Origin: Mycolicibacterium palauense
GTDB taxonomy: Bacteria; Actinomycetota; Actinomycetes; Mycobacteriales; Mycobacteriaceae
Length of the DNA stretch: 61,684 bases
Assembly (NCBI RefSeq): GCF_002592005.1
Contig: NZ_NVQF01000033.1
Span: 1-61,684, forward strand
Direction: 5' to 3'
Position numbers and translations under genes: made by a program. Below the pieces are notes generated by a model, which saw nothing but the letters and a program-made list of their open reading frames with translations, was not told where the DNA came from and ran no database searches. Shown piece by piece: positions 25,072 to 38,066 of the stretch. Numbering within the stretch: position 1 is the first letter of the stretch; the number at the start of each line of letters is the position of its first letter.

Positions 25072-25683
25072 TCAGGCGGGCTGGCCCGCCGCCGGCTCGG
25101 GGGATACGGGGGCAGCGGGGTCGGCGGCCGTGGTCGGCGTGCCCCCGCCGCCCGCGTCGCCCGTGTCACCGGTGGTACCGATCAGCGGGGCGCCGCACAT
25201 CAGCACCCCGTAGTCGGGGTCGTCGCGGGCCGGGGTCAGCCGGGGCGCGATGAACTGATCCGCCTGCGCGACGGTGGCGTCGTCGACCAGGATCTCGCAG
25301 TGCAGGTTGGCCGAGTACGGCCACTGGATCCGGATCCGCATCCCGGCCGCGTTCGGGTCGTCGAGAACGGTCTGCGCCTCGAACGTGCGGCCGGGCAGCA
25401 TCGTCGGGTCGGCGCTGCGCACCTGGGTGTCGTTGATCTTGTAGGTGATCAGCGCGCCGCGCGAAATCCCGTCGACCCGGGCCCGGTAGGTGACGTTGTG
25501 CAGGGTGGGGGCAGGTCCTGTCTCCTGCGCCGCGGGCTGTTCACCGGCGACCGGCAGCGACGGGGGCGCGGGCGCCGGCTCCGGATCCGCCCAGGCCACC
25601 GGCGCGGTCAGCTGTCCAGTCACCACCGCGAGCACCACAGCGGCGGCCGCTGCCCGTGCGTGGTTCTTCACATTCGCCGACAT
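25072..25683 (-). CDS. Secreted protein of unknown function
   Basis: The 203-residue protein starts at ATG 25683 and has a classical signal peptide (KNHARAAAAAVVLAVVTGQLTAPVAWA, cleavage after AWA near residue 30). A Pro/Ala-rich linker and a folded domain follow: 'HNVTYRARVDGISRGALITYKINDTQ' and 'QWPYSANLHCEILVDDATVAQADQFIAPRLTPARDDPDYGVLMCGAPL', whose two cysteines could form a disulfide. The C-terminus is a low-complexity Gly/Thr/Pro tail. The domain resembles mycobacterial secreted proteins of the MPT63/CFP type only in general character; I cannot name a family. It lies 7 nt from the DUF402 stop. Confidence 0.75.
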   Translation of the reverse strand: MSANVKNHARAAAAAVVLAVVTGQLTAPVAWADPEPAPAPPSLPVAGEQPAAQETGPAPTLHNVTYRARVDGISRGALITYKINDTQVRSADPTMLPGRTFEAQTVLDDPNAAGMRIRIQWPYSANLHCEILVDDATVAQADQFIAPRLTPARDDPDYGVLMCGAPLIGTTGDTGDAGGGGTPTTAADPAAPVSPEPAAGQPA

Positions 25684-25690
25684 TACGCTT

Positions 25691-26191
25691 TCATCGCCAC
25701 AAGAGCTCAATCGCGTTACTTTGCATCCATTCGGTCAGGTCGTGGCTGTGCTCGGTCAGCCCGGCCACGGCCGTGAACGCCGTCCGGAGCGCCCCTTCGG
25801 CGGCCTGCTCGGAGACCAGGCTCGCGCGCACCGCTTCCAGCAGTTCGTCGAGATCGACGACCTCGGTACCGCGGCCGGTACGAACCACCAGGTCGAGGTA
25901 GAGGTCGACGGTCCGCCACATGTTGCCGGCGACGTCGATCTCGCAGACATCCAGATAGAAGTCCTGATCGCGCTCGTGGCCCGGGTTCCAGTGGAAGATG
26001 CTGGCCCGCAGACCGAACGTCGGCAGCAGCCACGACTGCAGGTAGTGGAACTGGGCCCGCCCCGGGGTCGGCCGGGCCATGTACAGGCCCCACGGCCTGA
26101 CCTGGTACTCGTCGACCGCCCGCACCACCCCTTTCGGGTCGGTGTTGGTGCGGGCGGCGACGTCGAAGGTCTCGTGCTTGGGTGGGTGGAT
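25691..26191 (-). CDS. DUF402 family protein (Rv1632c-like), possible AUC start
   Basis: This is a DUF402 beta-barrel protein: 'VDEYQVRPWGLYMARPTPGRAQFHYLQSWLLP', 'HERDQDFYLDVCEIDVAGNMWRTVDLYLDLVVRTG'. By family it may be a nucleoside-phosphate phosphatase-like protein. The start is unclear. The first standard start is GTG 26128 (145 residues). However, the 21 codons above it read HPPKHETFDVAARTNTDPKG, the typical DUF402 N-terminus, with ATC at 26191 where ATG is expected and a stop codon four codons further up. A TAAGCT box lies 6 nt before the ATC, so a leaderless AUC start or an ATG-to-ATC change are both possible. I give the longer form. Confidence 0.8.
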   Translation of the reverse strand: MHPPKHETFDVAARTNTDPKGVVRAVDEYQVRPWGLYMARPTPGRAQFHYLQSWLLPTFGLRASIFHWNPGHERDQDFYLDVCEIDVAGNMWRTVDLYLDLVVRTGRGTEVVDLDELLEAVRASLVSEQAAEGALRTAFTAVAGLTEHSHDLTEWMQSNAIELLWR

Positions 26192-26229
26192 TGGTCTAGC
26201 TTAGGCAGGCTGTTCCGTCGGCGCTGATC

Positions 26230-26252
26230 CTGTCGGTGGCCGGGCATACCCT
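26230..26252 (+). promoter_or_regulatory. uvrB promoter, RecA-NDp/PafBC type, leaderless
   Basis: CTGTCGGTG (26230-26238), exactly 8 nt, then TACCCT (26247-26252) fits TTGTCRGTG-N8-TANNNT, the LexA-independent damage-inducible promoter of mycobacteria. The ATG at 26260 is 7 nt after the -10, which implies a leaderless transcript and excludes the upstream GTG at 26236, inside the promoter. Confidence 0.8.
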
Positions 26253-26259
26253 GGAACGC

Positions 26260-28419
<2,160 letters not shown>

Positions 28420-28487
28420 CGCGCGGCCGGCCCCGAGGGTGACGGCCAGGGGGTTACGGCGATTGAGCTCAACCGCGCTTGAGGTCG

Positions 28488-28493
28488 TACGGT
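28488..28493 (+). promoter_or_regulatory. -10 box TACGGT for the MFS gene (leaderless)
   Basis: TACGGT ends 6 nt before GTG 28500, the spacing seen at leaderless mycobacterial genes, and no ribosome-binding site precedes the start. No convincing -35 is present. Confidence 0.5.
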
Positions 28494-28499
28494 GATCCC

Positions 28500-29894
28500 G
28501 TGACGGAGGCCGCGACCGATGGGGTCGGCAGTTGGCGGGACCTGTTGGGGCCGCGCTACCTCGGCACGTCGGGGGTGCTGGCGGGCGGGGTGGCGCTCTA
28601 CGCGATCAACGAGTTCCTCACCGTCAGTCTGCTGCCCAGTGCGGTCGGCGAGATCGGTGGACAACGGCTGTACTCGTGGGTGACCACCGTCTACCTGGTG
28701 GCCTCGGTGGCCGCGGCCACCACGGTCGGCGCCGTGCTGACGCGGTTGGGGCCACGTTGGGCCTACCTGCTCAGCCTGACGGTGTTCGGGCTCGGCAGCG
28801 TGCTGTGCGCGGCCGCCCCCCGGATGGAGCTGCTGCTCGTCGGCCGGGTGGTGCAGGGCGGTGGTGGCGGGCTGCTGGCCGGGCTGGGCTACGCGGTGAT
28901 CAATGCCGCTCTGCCACAACGGTTGTGGACCCGAGCCTCGGCGTTGGTGTCGGCGATGTGGGGGGTCGGGACGCTGGTGGGTCCGGCCTCCGGCGGACTG
29001 TTCGCCCAGTTGGGTATGTGGCGTTGGGCTTTCGGTTCCCTGACGGTACTGACCGTCGTGATGGGCCTGCTGGTGCCCGTCGTACTGCCCCGACGGGATG
29101 CGGCGACGACCCGCACGCCGTGGAACATCCCGACCTGGTCGCTGATGTTATTGGGAACGGCGGCATTGTTGGTCAGCGCCGCCGCCATCCCGCACAACCC
29201 GGCGGCGACCGTCGTGCTGCTGGGTGCGGGGGTGGGCGTGGTCGCGCTGTTCGTGGTGGTCGATCGGCGCGCGGACTCGTCGGTGCTGCCGCCCACCGCT
29301 TTTCGGCCCGGTCCGCTGAAGTGGATCTACATCACGCTGGGGATGCTGATGGCCGCCACCATGGTGGACATGTATGTGCCGCTGTTCGGGCAGCGCCTCG
29401 CCGGCCTGGTGCCGGTGGTCGCCGGATTGCTGGCCGCGGCGCTGTCGGTCGGGTGGACCGCCGGCGAGCTCACCAGCGCCTCGGTGGACCGGCCGCGGAC
29501 GACCGTGCGGATCGTGGCGGTCGCCCCGCTGGTGATGGCCGCCGGCCTGGCGATCGCGGCGCTGACCCAGGTCGCCGGGGCTCCGCCGCTCGTCGTGGTG
29601 GCCTGGGCCTGTGCGCTGGCACTGGCCGGCACCGGTATCGGGATGGCCTGGCCGCACCTGTCGGCGTGGGCGATGGGTGCCGTCGAGGATCCGGGGGAGG
29701 CGGCCACCGCCGCCGCGGCGATCAACACCGTGCAGCTGATGAGTGGTGCGATTGGGGCGGGCATGGCCGGTGTGGTGGTGAATATGACCGACCGCGGCGA
29801 CGCCTCGGCGTCGCGGTGGCTGTTCGCCGTCTTCGCGGTGCTCGCGGCGTTCGGGTACGGCGCATCCCGTCGGGCGGGGCGCGGACGGGTGTGA
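28500..29894 (+). CDS. Major facilitator superfamily drug-efflux protein (Rv1634-like)
   Basis: The 464-residue transporter corresponds to Rv1634. Hydropathy suggests 12-14 spans. The N-terminal half has 'YSWVTTVYLVASVAAATTVGAVLTRLGPRWAYLL' (MFS motif A region) and 'VGRVVQGGGGGLLAGLGYAVINAALPQRLWTRASALVSAMWGVGTLVGPASGGL', which includes the antiporter motif C-like 'GTLVGPASGG'. It is probably a proton-coupled drug exporter; the substrate is not predictable. GTG 28500 is 6 nt after a TACGGT box, and the gene follows uvrB by 80 nt. Confidence 0.92.
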   Translation: MTEAATDGVGSWRDLLGPRYLGTSGVLAGGVALYAINEFLTVSLLPSAVGEIGGQRLYSWVTTVYLVASVAAATTVGAVLTRLGPRWAYLLSLTVFGLGSVLCAAAPRMELLLVGRVVQGGGGGLLAGLGYAVINAALPQRLWTRASALVSAMWGVGTLVGPASGGLFAQLGMWRWAFGSLTVLTVVMGLLVPVVLPRRDAATTRTPWNIPTWSLMLLGTAALLVSAAAIPHNPAATVVLLGAGVGVVALFVVVDRRADSSVLPPTAFRPGPLKWIYITLGMLMAATMVDMYVPLFGQRLAGLVPVVAGLLAAALSVGWTAGELTSASVDRPRTTVRIVAVAPLVMAAGLAIAALTQVAGAPPLVVVAWACALALAGTGIGMAWPHLSAWAMGAVEDPGEAATAAAAINTVQLMSGAIGAGMAGVVVNMTDRGDASASRWLFAVFAVLAAFGYGASRRAGRGRV

Positions 29895-30367
29895 TCACCG
29901 CACCGGCTGGCCCGGTAGCAGAAAAGTACCGACGCCTTTGCCCAAAAGAAGCGCACAGCGATTTGCCAGTTTTGCAGGGTCGCGCGGCAAAACCGAAAGG
30001 CGCCGGGCCGGATCGCACTCCCGGCCTGGGGGCAGTCCGTGGTGGCGGCCGCTCAGGCTCGGGCGGGTGTGTTCGTGGCGGTCGCCTGGCCGAGGGGTCG
30101 GCCGCCGCCGGTGGCGCCGACGAACCGCCGGGTGTCGCGGCGCCGCGGATTCCCAGGTGAGTTAGGTCACACGGCAGGCCTGTGCGGTTCGGCGGCCGCG
30201 CGGGTGCGCGCGTCGCCGGGCGGAGTCTCGGAGAGGCTCGGCCATGACCGGAGCTGGGCGCTCCCGGGCGGGCAACGGCCGGTGTACGGGCTCCGCAGCA
30301 CGGGAACGCAACCGTTGCGTCACCGTGTCGTCTCGGATTCGTCTCGGCCCCTCCGGATTTGCTGGAG
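29895..30367 (+). other. 473-base gap with an AT-richer inverted-repeat segment
   Basis: No gene is convincing. 29920-30000 is much less GC-rich than its surroundings and holds the inverted repeat GTTTTGC (29969-29975) / GCAAAAC (29987-29993) with an 11-nt loop. 30180-30330 is GC-rich and could fold extensively. It may be a leader or small RNA upstream of the cutinase gene; no known riboswitch consensus was recognised. Confidence 0.4.
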
Positions 30368-31057
30368 ATGTGTCAACGTTTAGCGGTGCGCCTCCGCCTC
30401 GGCCGTCTACTCGCTGCTGCGCTGGTGACAGTGTCGGCGCCGTTGGCGGCCACTGTGACCGCGCCCGCGGCCGGCGCGGCGTGCCCGGATATCGCGGTGG
30501 TCTTCGCGCGCGGCACCGGCGACCCGCCCGGGGTCGGCTTCGTCGGAAAGTCGTTCGTCAACCGGCTGCACTGGAAGACCCTGGGCAAGTCCATATCGGT
30601 GTACCCCGTGGACTATCCGGCGAACTGGAACTTCGGCGCCTCCGCCTCGGCGGGCGCGGTCAACGCCAACGGCCAGGTCCAGTACCTGGCCGCGGCCTGT
30701 CCGGCGACCAGGATCGTGCTGGGCGGCATGTCGCAGGGCGCGGCGGTGATCGACCTGATCACCATCGGACAACGCATCATCTGGTTCTTCAGGCCCGCAC
30801 CGCTGCCCGACGCGATCGCCGACCACATCGCCGCGGTGGCGGTCTTCGGCAACCCGTCCCGCGATCACCGCCAGCTGGGGCCGCTGACCGAGATCAGTCC
30901 GCAGTACGGGAATCGGACCATCGACCTGTGCGCCTCCGGCGATCCGTTCTGCTCGAAGGGGCAGAACCTGCTCGCCCACTGGTCGTACACCTGGAACGGG
31001 ATGACCGACAAGGCCGCCACCTATGTCGCGCAGCAGATCCTCAACCCGACGACCTGA
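30368..31057 (+). CDS. Secreted cutinase-family serine esterase
   Basis: The 229-residue protein has a signal peptide (cleavage after 'TAPAAGAA', near residue 38) and a cutinase/alpha-beta hydrolase domain. The mature start 'CPDIAVVFARGTGDPPGVG', the nucleophile elbow 'VLGGMSQGAAV' (Gly-x-Ser-x-Gly), 'TIDLCASGDPFCSKG' with the catalytic Asp and a conserved disulfide pair, and a final His in 'LLAHWSYTW' are all present. It would hydrolyse esters or lipids outside the cell, like the mycobacterial Culp proteins. The start is uncertain: ATG 30368 or GTG 30386. It lies where Rv1635c is found in M. tuberculosis. Confidence 0.9.
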   Translation: MCQRLAVRLRLGRLLAAALVTVSAPLAATVTAPAAGAACPDIAVVFARGTGDPPGVGFVGKSFVNRLHWKTLGKSISVYPVDYPANWNFGASASAGAVNANGQVQYLAAACPATRIVLGGMSQGAAVIDLITIGQRIIWFFRPAPLPDAIADHIAAVAVFGNPSRDHRQLGPLTEISPQYGNRTIDLCASGDPFCSKGQNLLAHWSYTWNGMTDKAATYVAQQILNPTT

Positions 31058-31063
31058 GCGGGC

Positions 31064-31115
31064 GGCACTGACGGACGGCAATGACGGACGACATTGACGG
31101 ACGGCACTGACGGGC
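31064..31115 (+). repeat. Four 13-bp tandem repeats after the cutinase gene
   Basis: Units (GGCACTGACGGAC type) begin at 31064, 31077, 31090 and 31103, with one to three differences. The array fills the gap between the cutinase stop and the convergent holin-like gene. Confidence 0.8.
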
Positions 31116-31118
31116 GGC

Positions 31119-31517
31119 TCAGCGGAGGACCCGGCCGGCGTCGGAGACCAGCAGCGACAGTACCCAACTGACGATCGACAACACGATGGCGGCCCAGATC
31201 GCGGTCCACCAGAACTGGTCGACGACGAGCCCCCAATGGGTGGTGTGGCGGGTGATCCAGGACGTGATCCACAGCATGAGCGCATTGATCACGACGTGGA
31301 ACAGGCCCAGGGTCAGGATGTAGAGCGGGATGGACAGGATCTGCACGATCGGCTTGATGATCGCGTTGACGACCCCGAAGACCATCGCCACCACGAAGAT
31401 GATGCCGGCCCGCTGCAGCGCGTTCTGGCCACCGACGAACGAGATCCCCGGAACCACGAGGGTCACCACCCACAACGCGAACCCGGTCAGCGCGCTTCGC
31501 GCAAGGAACTGCCCCAT
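31119..31517 (-). CDS. Phage-holin-family / DUF360 four-span membrane protein
   Basis: The 132-residue protein has four hydrophobic spans and the family pattern 'MVFGVVNAIIKPIVQILSIPLYILTLGLFHVVINALMLWITSWI'. These chromosomal proteins are called 'phage holin family' in databases but are widely conserved and not tied to prophages; their function is unknown. It converges on the cutinase gene across a small tandem-repeat array. The 297 bases between it and the stress-protein gene contain no other gene I can support. Confidence 0.88.
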   Translation of the reverse strand: MGQFLARSALTGFALWVVTLVVPGISFVGGQNALQRAGIIFVVAMVFGVVNAIIKPIVQILSIPLYILTLGLFHVVINALMLWITSWITRHTTHWGLVVDQFWWTAIWAAIVLSIVSWVLSLLVSDAGRVLR

Positions 31518-31814
31518 GCCACGATCCTGTCACGCAGTCCCGCTGCCGCGCAGTGGCGTTGGGGATCGTGGGGGTGACGTGGGGCGCCGCGCCGCAAGGG
31601 TGTGTTGCGAGCAACATCACGGTGTCCGGGCCCGCGGCGATGTCGCCAAGCTCACGCCGTTCCCGGGGGTCGCGTCCATCCAGGTGAGGCGGCAAAATAG
31701 CAGACGCTGACGACGACGGTGTGGTCAATCGTGCCCAAGTTGCGGTGACGGCGGGTTAATGTCTGTCGTTGGCACCTGCATTCGCGAAGACACGTGAACC
31801 TTGGGAGGGTATGG

Positions 31815-32261
31815 ATGAGCGGCTACAAGACCGTGGTGGTCGGCACGGACGGCTCAGACTCGTCGCTGCGCGCCGTCGACCGGGCGGGCGCGCTCGCTTC
31901 GGGTCCCGACGCGAAGGTCGTGGTGGCCACCGCGTACTTCCCGTCGTCCGAGGACTCCCGGGCCGCCGACGTTCTCAAGGACGAGGGCTACAAGATGTCC
32001 GGGAACGCCCCCATCTACGCGATCCTGCGGGAGGCCCGCGACCGGGCCAAGGCCGCCGGCGCGGCGAACATCGAGGAGAAGGCGATCGTGGGCGCCCCGG
32101 TGGATGCGCTCGTCGAACTTGCCGAAGAGGTCGACGCCGACCTGCTGGTGGTCGGCAACGTCGGGCTGAGCACCATCGCCGGGCGGCTGCTGGGCTCGGT
32201 GCCCGCCAACGTGGCGCGCCGCTCCAAGGTGGACGTGCTGATCGTGCACACCACCGGCTGA
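31815..32261 (+). CDS. Universal stress protein (Rv1636/TB15.3-like)
   Basis: The 148-residue single-domain USP starts 'YKTVVVGTDGSDSSLRAVDRAGALA' and has the nucleotide loop 'VVGNVGLSTIAGRLLGSVPANV' (G-x2-G-x9-G-S). Orthologues at this position in M. tuberculosis (Rv1636) and M. smegmatis bind cAMP with higher affinity than ATP and are thought to buffer cAMP. An adenylate cyclase of the Rv1647 type is also in this window. ATG 31815 has GGGAGGG 5 nt upstream. Confidence 0.95.
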   Translation: MSGYKTVVVGTDGSDSSLRAVDRAGALASGPDAKVVVATAYFPSSEDSRAADVLKDEGYKMSGNAPIYAILREARDRAKAAGAANIEEKAIVGAPVDALVELAEEVDADLLVVGNVGLSTIAGRLLGSVPANVARRSKVDVLIVHTTG

Positions 32262-32355
32262 ACCCCGGCCGGTCGGCAGCCCCGGGGCCAGCGGGCCTCG
32301 GGGGCCCGGGCAGCTCTTGGGGGCAGGTCTTGAGCCCGTTGAGGCCGGGCGGGTC

Positions 32356-33033
32356 TTACCAGCCCCGCTGCTTCCACTCCGCCAGGTGCGGACGTTCGGC
32401 TCCGAGCGTGGTGTCGTCGCCGTGGCCGGGGTAGACCACCGTCGCGTCGTCGTAGACATCGAACACGCGGGTGGTGACGTCGTGCAGCAGCTGCTCGAAA
32501 TCCCCGGGCTGCCAGGTCTTGCCGACCCCGCCCGGGAACAGGCAGTCGCCGGTGAACAGTTGGGTCACCCCGCTGACGGCGTCGCCGGACAGCGCCAGCG
32601 CCACCGAGCCCGGGGTGTGCCCGCTCAGATGGATCACGTCGAAGACGAGGTCGCCGACGGTGATCTGGTCGCCGTGGGCCAGGATGCGGTCGGGTCGCAC
32701 CGGAAGGGGGTCGGCGTCGAGTTGGTGGGCGGCCGTCGGGGCGCCGGTCGCCGCGGCGACGGCCTCCAGCGCCTGCCAGTGGTCGAAGTGCTGATGGCTG
32801 GTCAGGATCAACGTGACCTTGGGCGCCGCCTCGCGGATCGCCTCCAGCAGCGTGTCGGCGTCGTTGGCGGCGTCGATCAGCAGTGTCTCGCCGGTCCGGG
32901 AACAGGTCACCAGGTAGGCGTTGTTGTCCATCGGGCCGACCGAGACTTTGGCGATGGTCGCCCCCGGCAGGGTCCGGCGGGCACCGCTTCCGGATTCGAC
33001 GTGGCCGGTGTAGGTGTCAGCGATCACGGTCAT
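32356..33033 (-). CDS. Metallo-beta-lactamase-fold hydrolase (Rv1637c-like)
   Basis: The 225-residue protein has the glyoxalase-II-like metal site: 'LTSHQHFDHWQAL' (HxHxDH), 'IHLSGHTPGSVAL', 'LFTGDCLFPGGVG' with the bridging Asp, and 'VVYPGHGDDTTLG'. This arrangement binds two metal ions and hydrolyses thioesters such as S-lactoylglutathione-like compounds; in mycobacteria a mycothiol thioester is plausible (inference). ATG 33033 is chosen from the conserved start before 'DTYTGHVE'. It is divergent from uvrA. Confidence 0.92.
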   Translation of the reverse strand: MTVIADTYTGHVESGSGARRTLPGATIAKVSVGPMDNNAYLVTCSRTGETLLIDAANDADTLLEAIREAAPKVTLILTSHQHFDHWQALEAVAAATGAPTAAHQLDADPLPVRPDRILAHGDQITVGDLVFDVIHLSGHTPGSVALALSGDAVSGVTQLFTGDCLFPGGVGKTWQPGDFEQLLHDVTTRVFDVYDDATVVYPGHGDDTTLGAERPHLAEWKQRGW

Positions 33034-33086
33034 GTCGGCCACGTTACTGGTCACGGTGCTGGTTGTGGCCACCCGTCGGGCGCTCG

Positions 33087-33109
33087 CTGTCGGTGCCGAC
33101 ACATAGCAT
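33087..33109 (+). promoter_or_regulatory. uvrA promoter, RecA-NDp/PafBC type
   Basis: CTGTCGGTG (33087-33095), exactly 8 nt, then TAGCAT (33104-33109) matches TTGTCRGTG-N8-TANNNT at all but the first base. Unlike uvrB, there is a leader of about 63 nt with a GGAGGGA ribosome-binding site. No LexA box was seen. Confidence 0.8.
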
Positions 33110-33178
33110 GGACACCGACGTCGGTGGCCGCCCGTTCGGGTGCGCGCCGACCAGCGCAAACAGTAGTGGAGGGACCGG

Positions 33179-36088
<2,910 letters not shown>

Positions 36089-36097
36089 TCAAGCAGG

Positions 36098-36123
36098 GCC
36101 TGACCCGGACGCCTGACCCGGAC
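36098..36123 (+). repeat. Two 13-bp direct repeats after uvrA
   Basis: GCCTGACCCGGAC occurs at 36098-36110 and again at 36111-36123, followed by a partial third copy, in the 42-bp gap between the convergent uvrA and esterase genes. Confidence 0.75.
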
Positions 36124-36130
36124 GTCTGAC

Positions 36131-37561
36131 TCAGAGGCCGGCCGGCGGGGCCGGCGCGCCCGCCGGCAGCGGGGCACCGACGGCGGGCCGGACCGCAACG
36201 GCCGGCACGCCCGGGGTTCCCAGGACCGCGGCCAACCACGGTAGCCCGGCGGTGAACGCACTGGCCGCAAAGGGCCAGTCGTGCCTGCCGGGCAGGGTCC
36301 CCACCGCACAGTCGATGCCGTGGGCGGAGCCGAGGGCGCACAGCGTGTCTGCGGCGACCATCTGGTCGCCGGCCGGGTCGTGCCCCTCTCGGTGGTCGTT
36401 GACGACGAACCAGGCCGCGATCGAGCGGTACCGGTCGTGATGGGTGATCACCGTGCTCGGGTCGAAGGCCGCCCACCGTGTGGCGTCGCCGCCGTAGAGC
36501 CGCTCGATGGTCTGCTGTTTGTCGCCCAGGTTGGGGGAGAGGTCACCGGCGATGTCCTCGATGGCCCGGAACCTCTCGGGGTGCATGGTCAGCAGGTCCA
36601 CGGCACACGTGCCGCCCATCGACCAGCCCACCACACCCCAGTGGGAACGATCCGGGCTCACTCCGTAGTGGGCGATCAGGTACGGGACCACGTCCTCGGT
36701 GAGGTGGTCGGCGGCGTTGCCGTGCGGTCCGTTCACGCACTCGGTGTCGTTGTTGAACGTTCCGCCGGCGTCGACGAACACCAGCACCGGAGCGTGTCCG
36801 GTGTGAGCGGCGGCGAACGCATCGACCGTGGCGATCGCATTGCCGGCGCGCACCCAGTCGGCGGGCGTGTCGAACACACCCCCGATCATCATCACCGTCG
36901 GCAGCGCCGGGGGCGGGCTCGTGGCGAACCAGGCCGGGGGCAGGTAGACCAGCTCGCCGCGGTGCTTGAACCTGGAGGCGTCCGACGGAATCGACACCGG
37001 TATCAGCGCACCACGCGGCGGGATCGAGTGTCGTGCCTGCTGCAGCGCCGCCATCGCGGCGACCCGGGTGTGATCGAGCTGGTCGGGCAGAGCTCCCGCC
37101 GTGAGTTGGGTCCAGGCCGAGGTGACGGTGGGGAAGTATCCCACCCAGAGGTTCACCATCAGCGCGGTGGCCAGCAGGCAGCCCGGGACCGCAAGCAGGG
37201 ACAGGGCCCGCCGCCACCATCGCGCAGCGGGCCACCCCAGCACTGCGGCCGTGATCGCCGAGCCCGTCAGCGCGATCCAGACCCAGAATCGGGTCGGCGG
37301 GTCGTCGGTGACCCCCTGAAGGGCCAGATACCAGCGCACCAGCACGGCGGTGGCGATCCCGACCGTCAGGGCCGCCGGCAGCCGCAACGCCCAGCGGCGG
37401 GGGTGACGCCAGTCGATGGCCGCCAGCAGCACCGCCGCCGCGAGCACCTGGACGAGGTCGGGCAGCCAGCCGTGCATCAGCGACACCAGCGACAGATGAT
37501 GTCCAAGCCGCAGCGGCCAGTCCGTGAGCAGAGTCGCGGCGGCTTCCGACGTCGGCGGCAT
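36131..37561 (-). CDS. Membrane-anchored esterase-family protein (Rv1639c-like)
   Basis: The 476-residue protein has four N-terminal membrane spans (to about residue 130) and an extracytoplasmic alpha/beta-hydrolase domain of the antigen-85/esterase-D type. The nucleophile elbow 'GVVGWSMGGTCAVDLL' (G-x-S-x-G), an acidic residue in 'WFVVNDHREGHDPAGD', and 'LPGRHDWPFAASAF' with the catalytic His are present. The position matches Rv1639c. Mycolyl or other envelope ester transfer is possible (inference). Starts are ambiguous: ATG 37561 is used, with GTG 37564 and TTG 37585 nearby and no clear ribosome-binding site. Confidence 0.88.
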   Translation of the reverse strand: MPPTSEAAATLLTDWPLRLGHHLSLVSLMHGWLPDLVQVLAAAVLLAAIDWRHPRRWALRLPAALTVGIATAVLVRWYLALQGVTDDPPTRFWVWIALTGSAITAAVLGWPAARWWRRALSLLAVPGCLLATALMVNLWVGYFPTVTSAWTQLTAGALPDQLDHTRVAAMAALQQARHSIPPRGALIPVSIPSDASRFKHRGELVYLPPAWFATSPPPALPTVMMIGGVFDTPADWVRAGNAIATVDAFAAAHTGHAPVLVFVDAGGTFNNDTECVNGPHGNAADHLTEDVVPYLIAHYGVSPDRSHWGVVGWSMGGTCAVDLLTMHPERFRAIEDIAGDLSPNLGDKQQTIERLYGGDATRWAAFDPSTVITHHDRYRSIAAWFVVNDHREGHDPAGDQMVAADTLCALGSAHGIDCAVGTLPGRHDWPFAASAFTAGLPWLAAVLGTPGVPAVAVRPAVGAPLPAGAPAPPAGL

Positions 37562-37650
37562 CACCGCAACATCGTGGACCGCCAAGCTGCCGGGTGGCTG
37601 TCAGGCCGCTGGGAGATCGACGCGGCACCGCCGCACCGGTGTGCCCGGGC

Positions 37651-37956
37651 TCAGGAGCTCGGTCGGTCCTCGGCGTCGCCGCGATCCATCGACGCCCGGA
37701 TCTGCTCCAGGCGCTCGGCGGCGGCCTTCTGCCGGGCCTCGTACTGCTCGTCGACGCGGCGGCCTTCGGGTGTCTCGTGGGCCAGCTCGGCCGAACCGAG
37801 CGCCGTTCCGAAGCGGGTTTCGATCTTCTCGCGCACCGATTCGAAGGTCGGCACCCCGTCCGGTGTGTAGGCGGGCGCGGCGGGGTCCGGGACGGGGCCG
37901 GGCGCCGCCGAGCCCTGCTGATCCTTGCGCGTGTCCTTGCGCGTGTCCTCGGACAT
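37651..37956 (-). CDS. Small charged hypothetical protein
   Basis: Not recognised. The 101-residue protein is hydrophilic. It begins with a KDTRKD duplication, continues with a Pro/Ala-rich linker, then a probable coiled helix 'TFESVREKIETRFGTALGSAELAHETPEGRRVDEQYEARQKAAAERLEQIRASMDRG'. There is no signal peptide or cysteine. It is divergent from the LpqH-like lipoprotein gene and follows the esterase gene's start at about 90 nt, so it may be expressed independently. Confidence 0.65.
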   Translation of the reverse strand: MSEDTRKDTRKDQQGSAAPGPVPDPAAPAYTPDGVPTFESVREKIETRFGTALGSAELAHETPEGRRVDEQYEARQKAAAERLEQIRASMDRGDAEDRPSS

Positions 37957-38066
37957 GGCCTCACCCTACGCCGCGAAATCTTGGGATCGGTAGCACCGCG
38001 GCGGCTCTGTACTGGTGATACGGCGACGCCGATCGCGGCGCCGCGAAAGGGAAGGGAACCACGAAA

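Noticed and set aside
26129..26259. LexA SOS box for uvrB
   Set aside because: No sequence close to the mycobacterial TCGAAC-N4-GTTCGA consensus was found; the LexA-independent motif explains regulation better.
30180..30360. Possible riboswitch (c-di-AMP, cobalamin or glycine type) upstream of the cutinase
   Set aside because: The conserved core words of these riboswitches were not found.
30039..30383. A 114-codon frame in the gap upstream of the cutinase
   Set aside because: No start signal, no domain, Arg/Pro-rich composition, and it runs into the cutinase gene.
31119..31517. Prophage holin
   Set aside because: Single four-span DUF360-type gene with no other phage genes nearby; the family name is historical.
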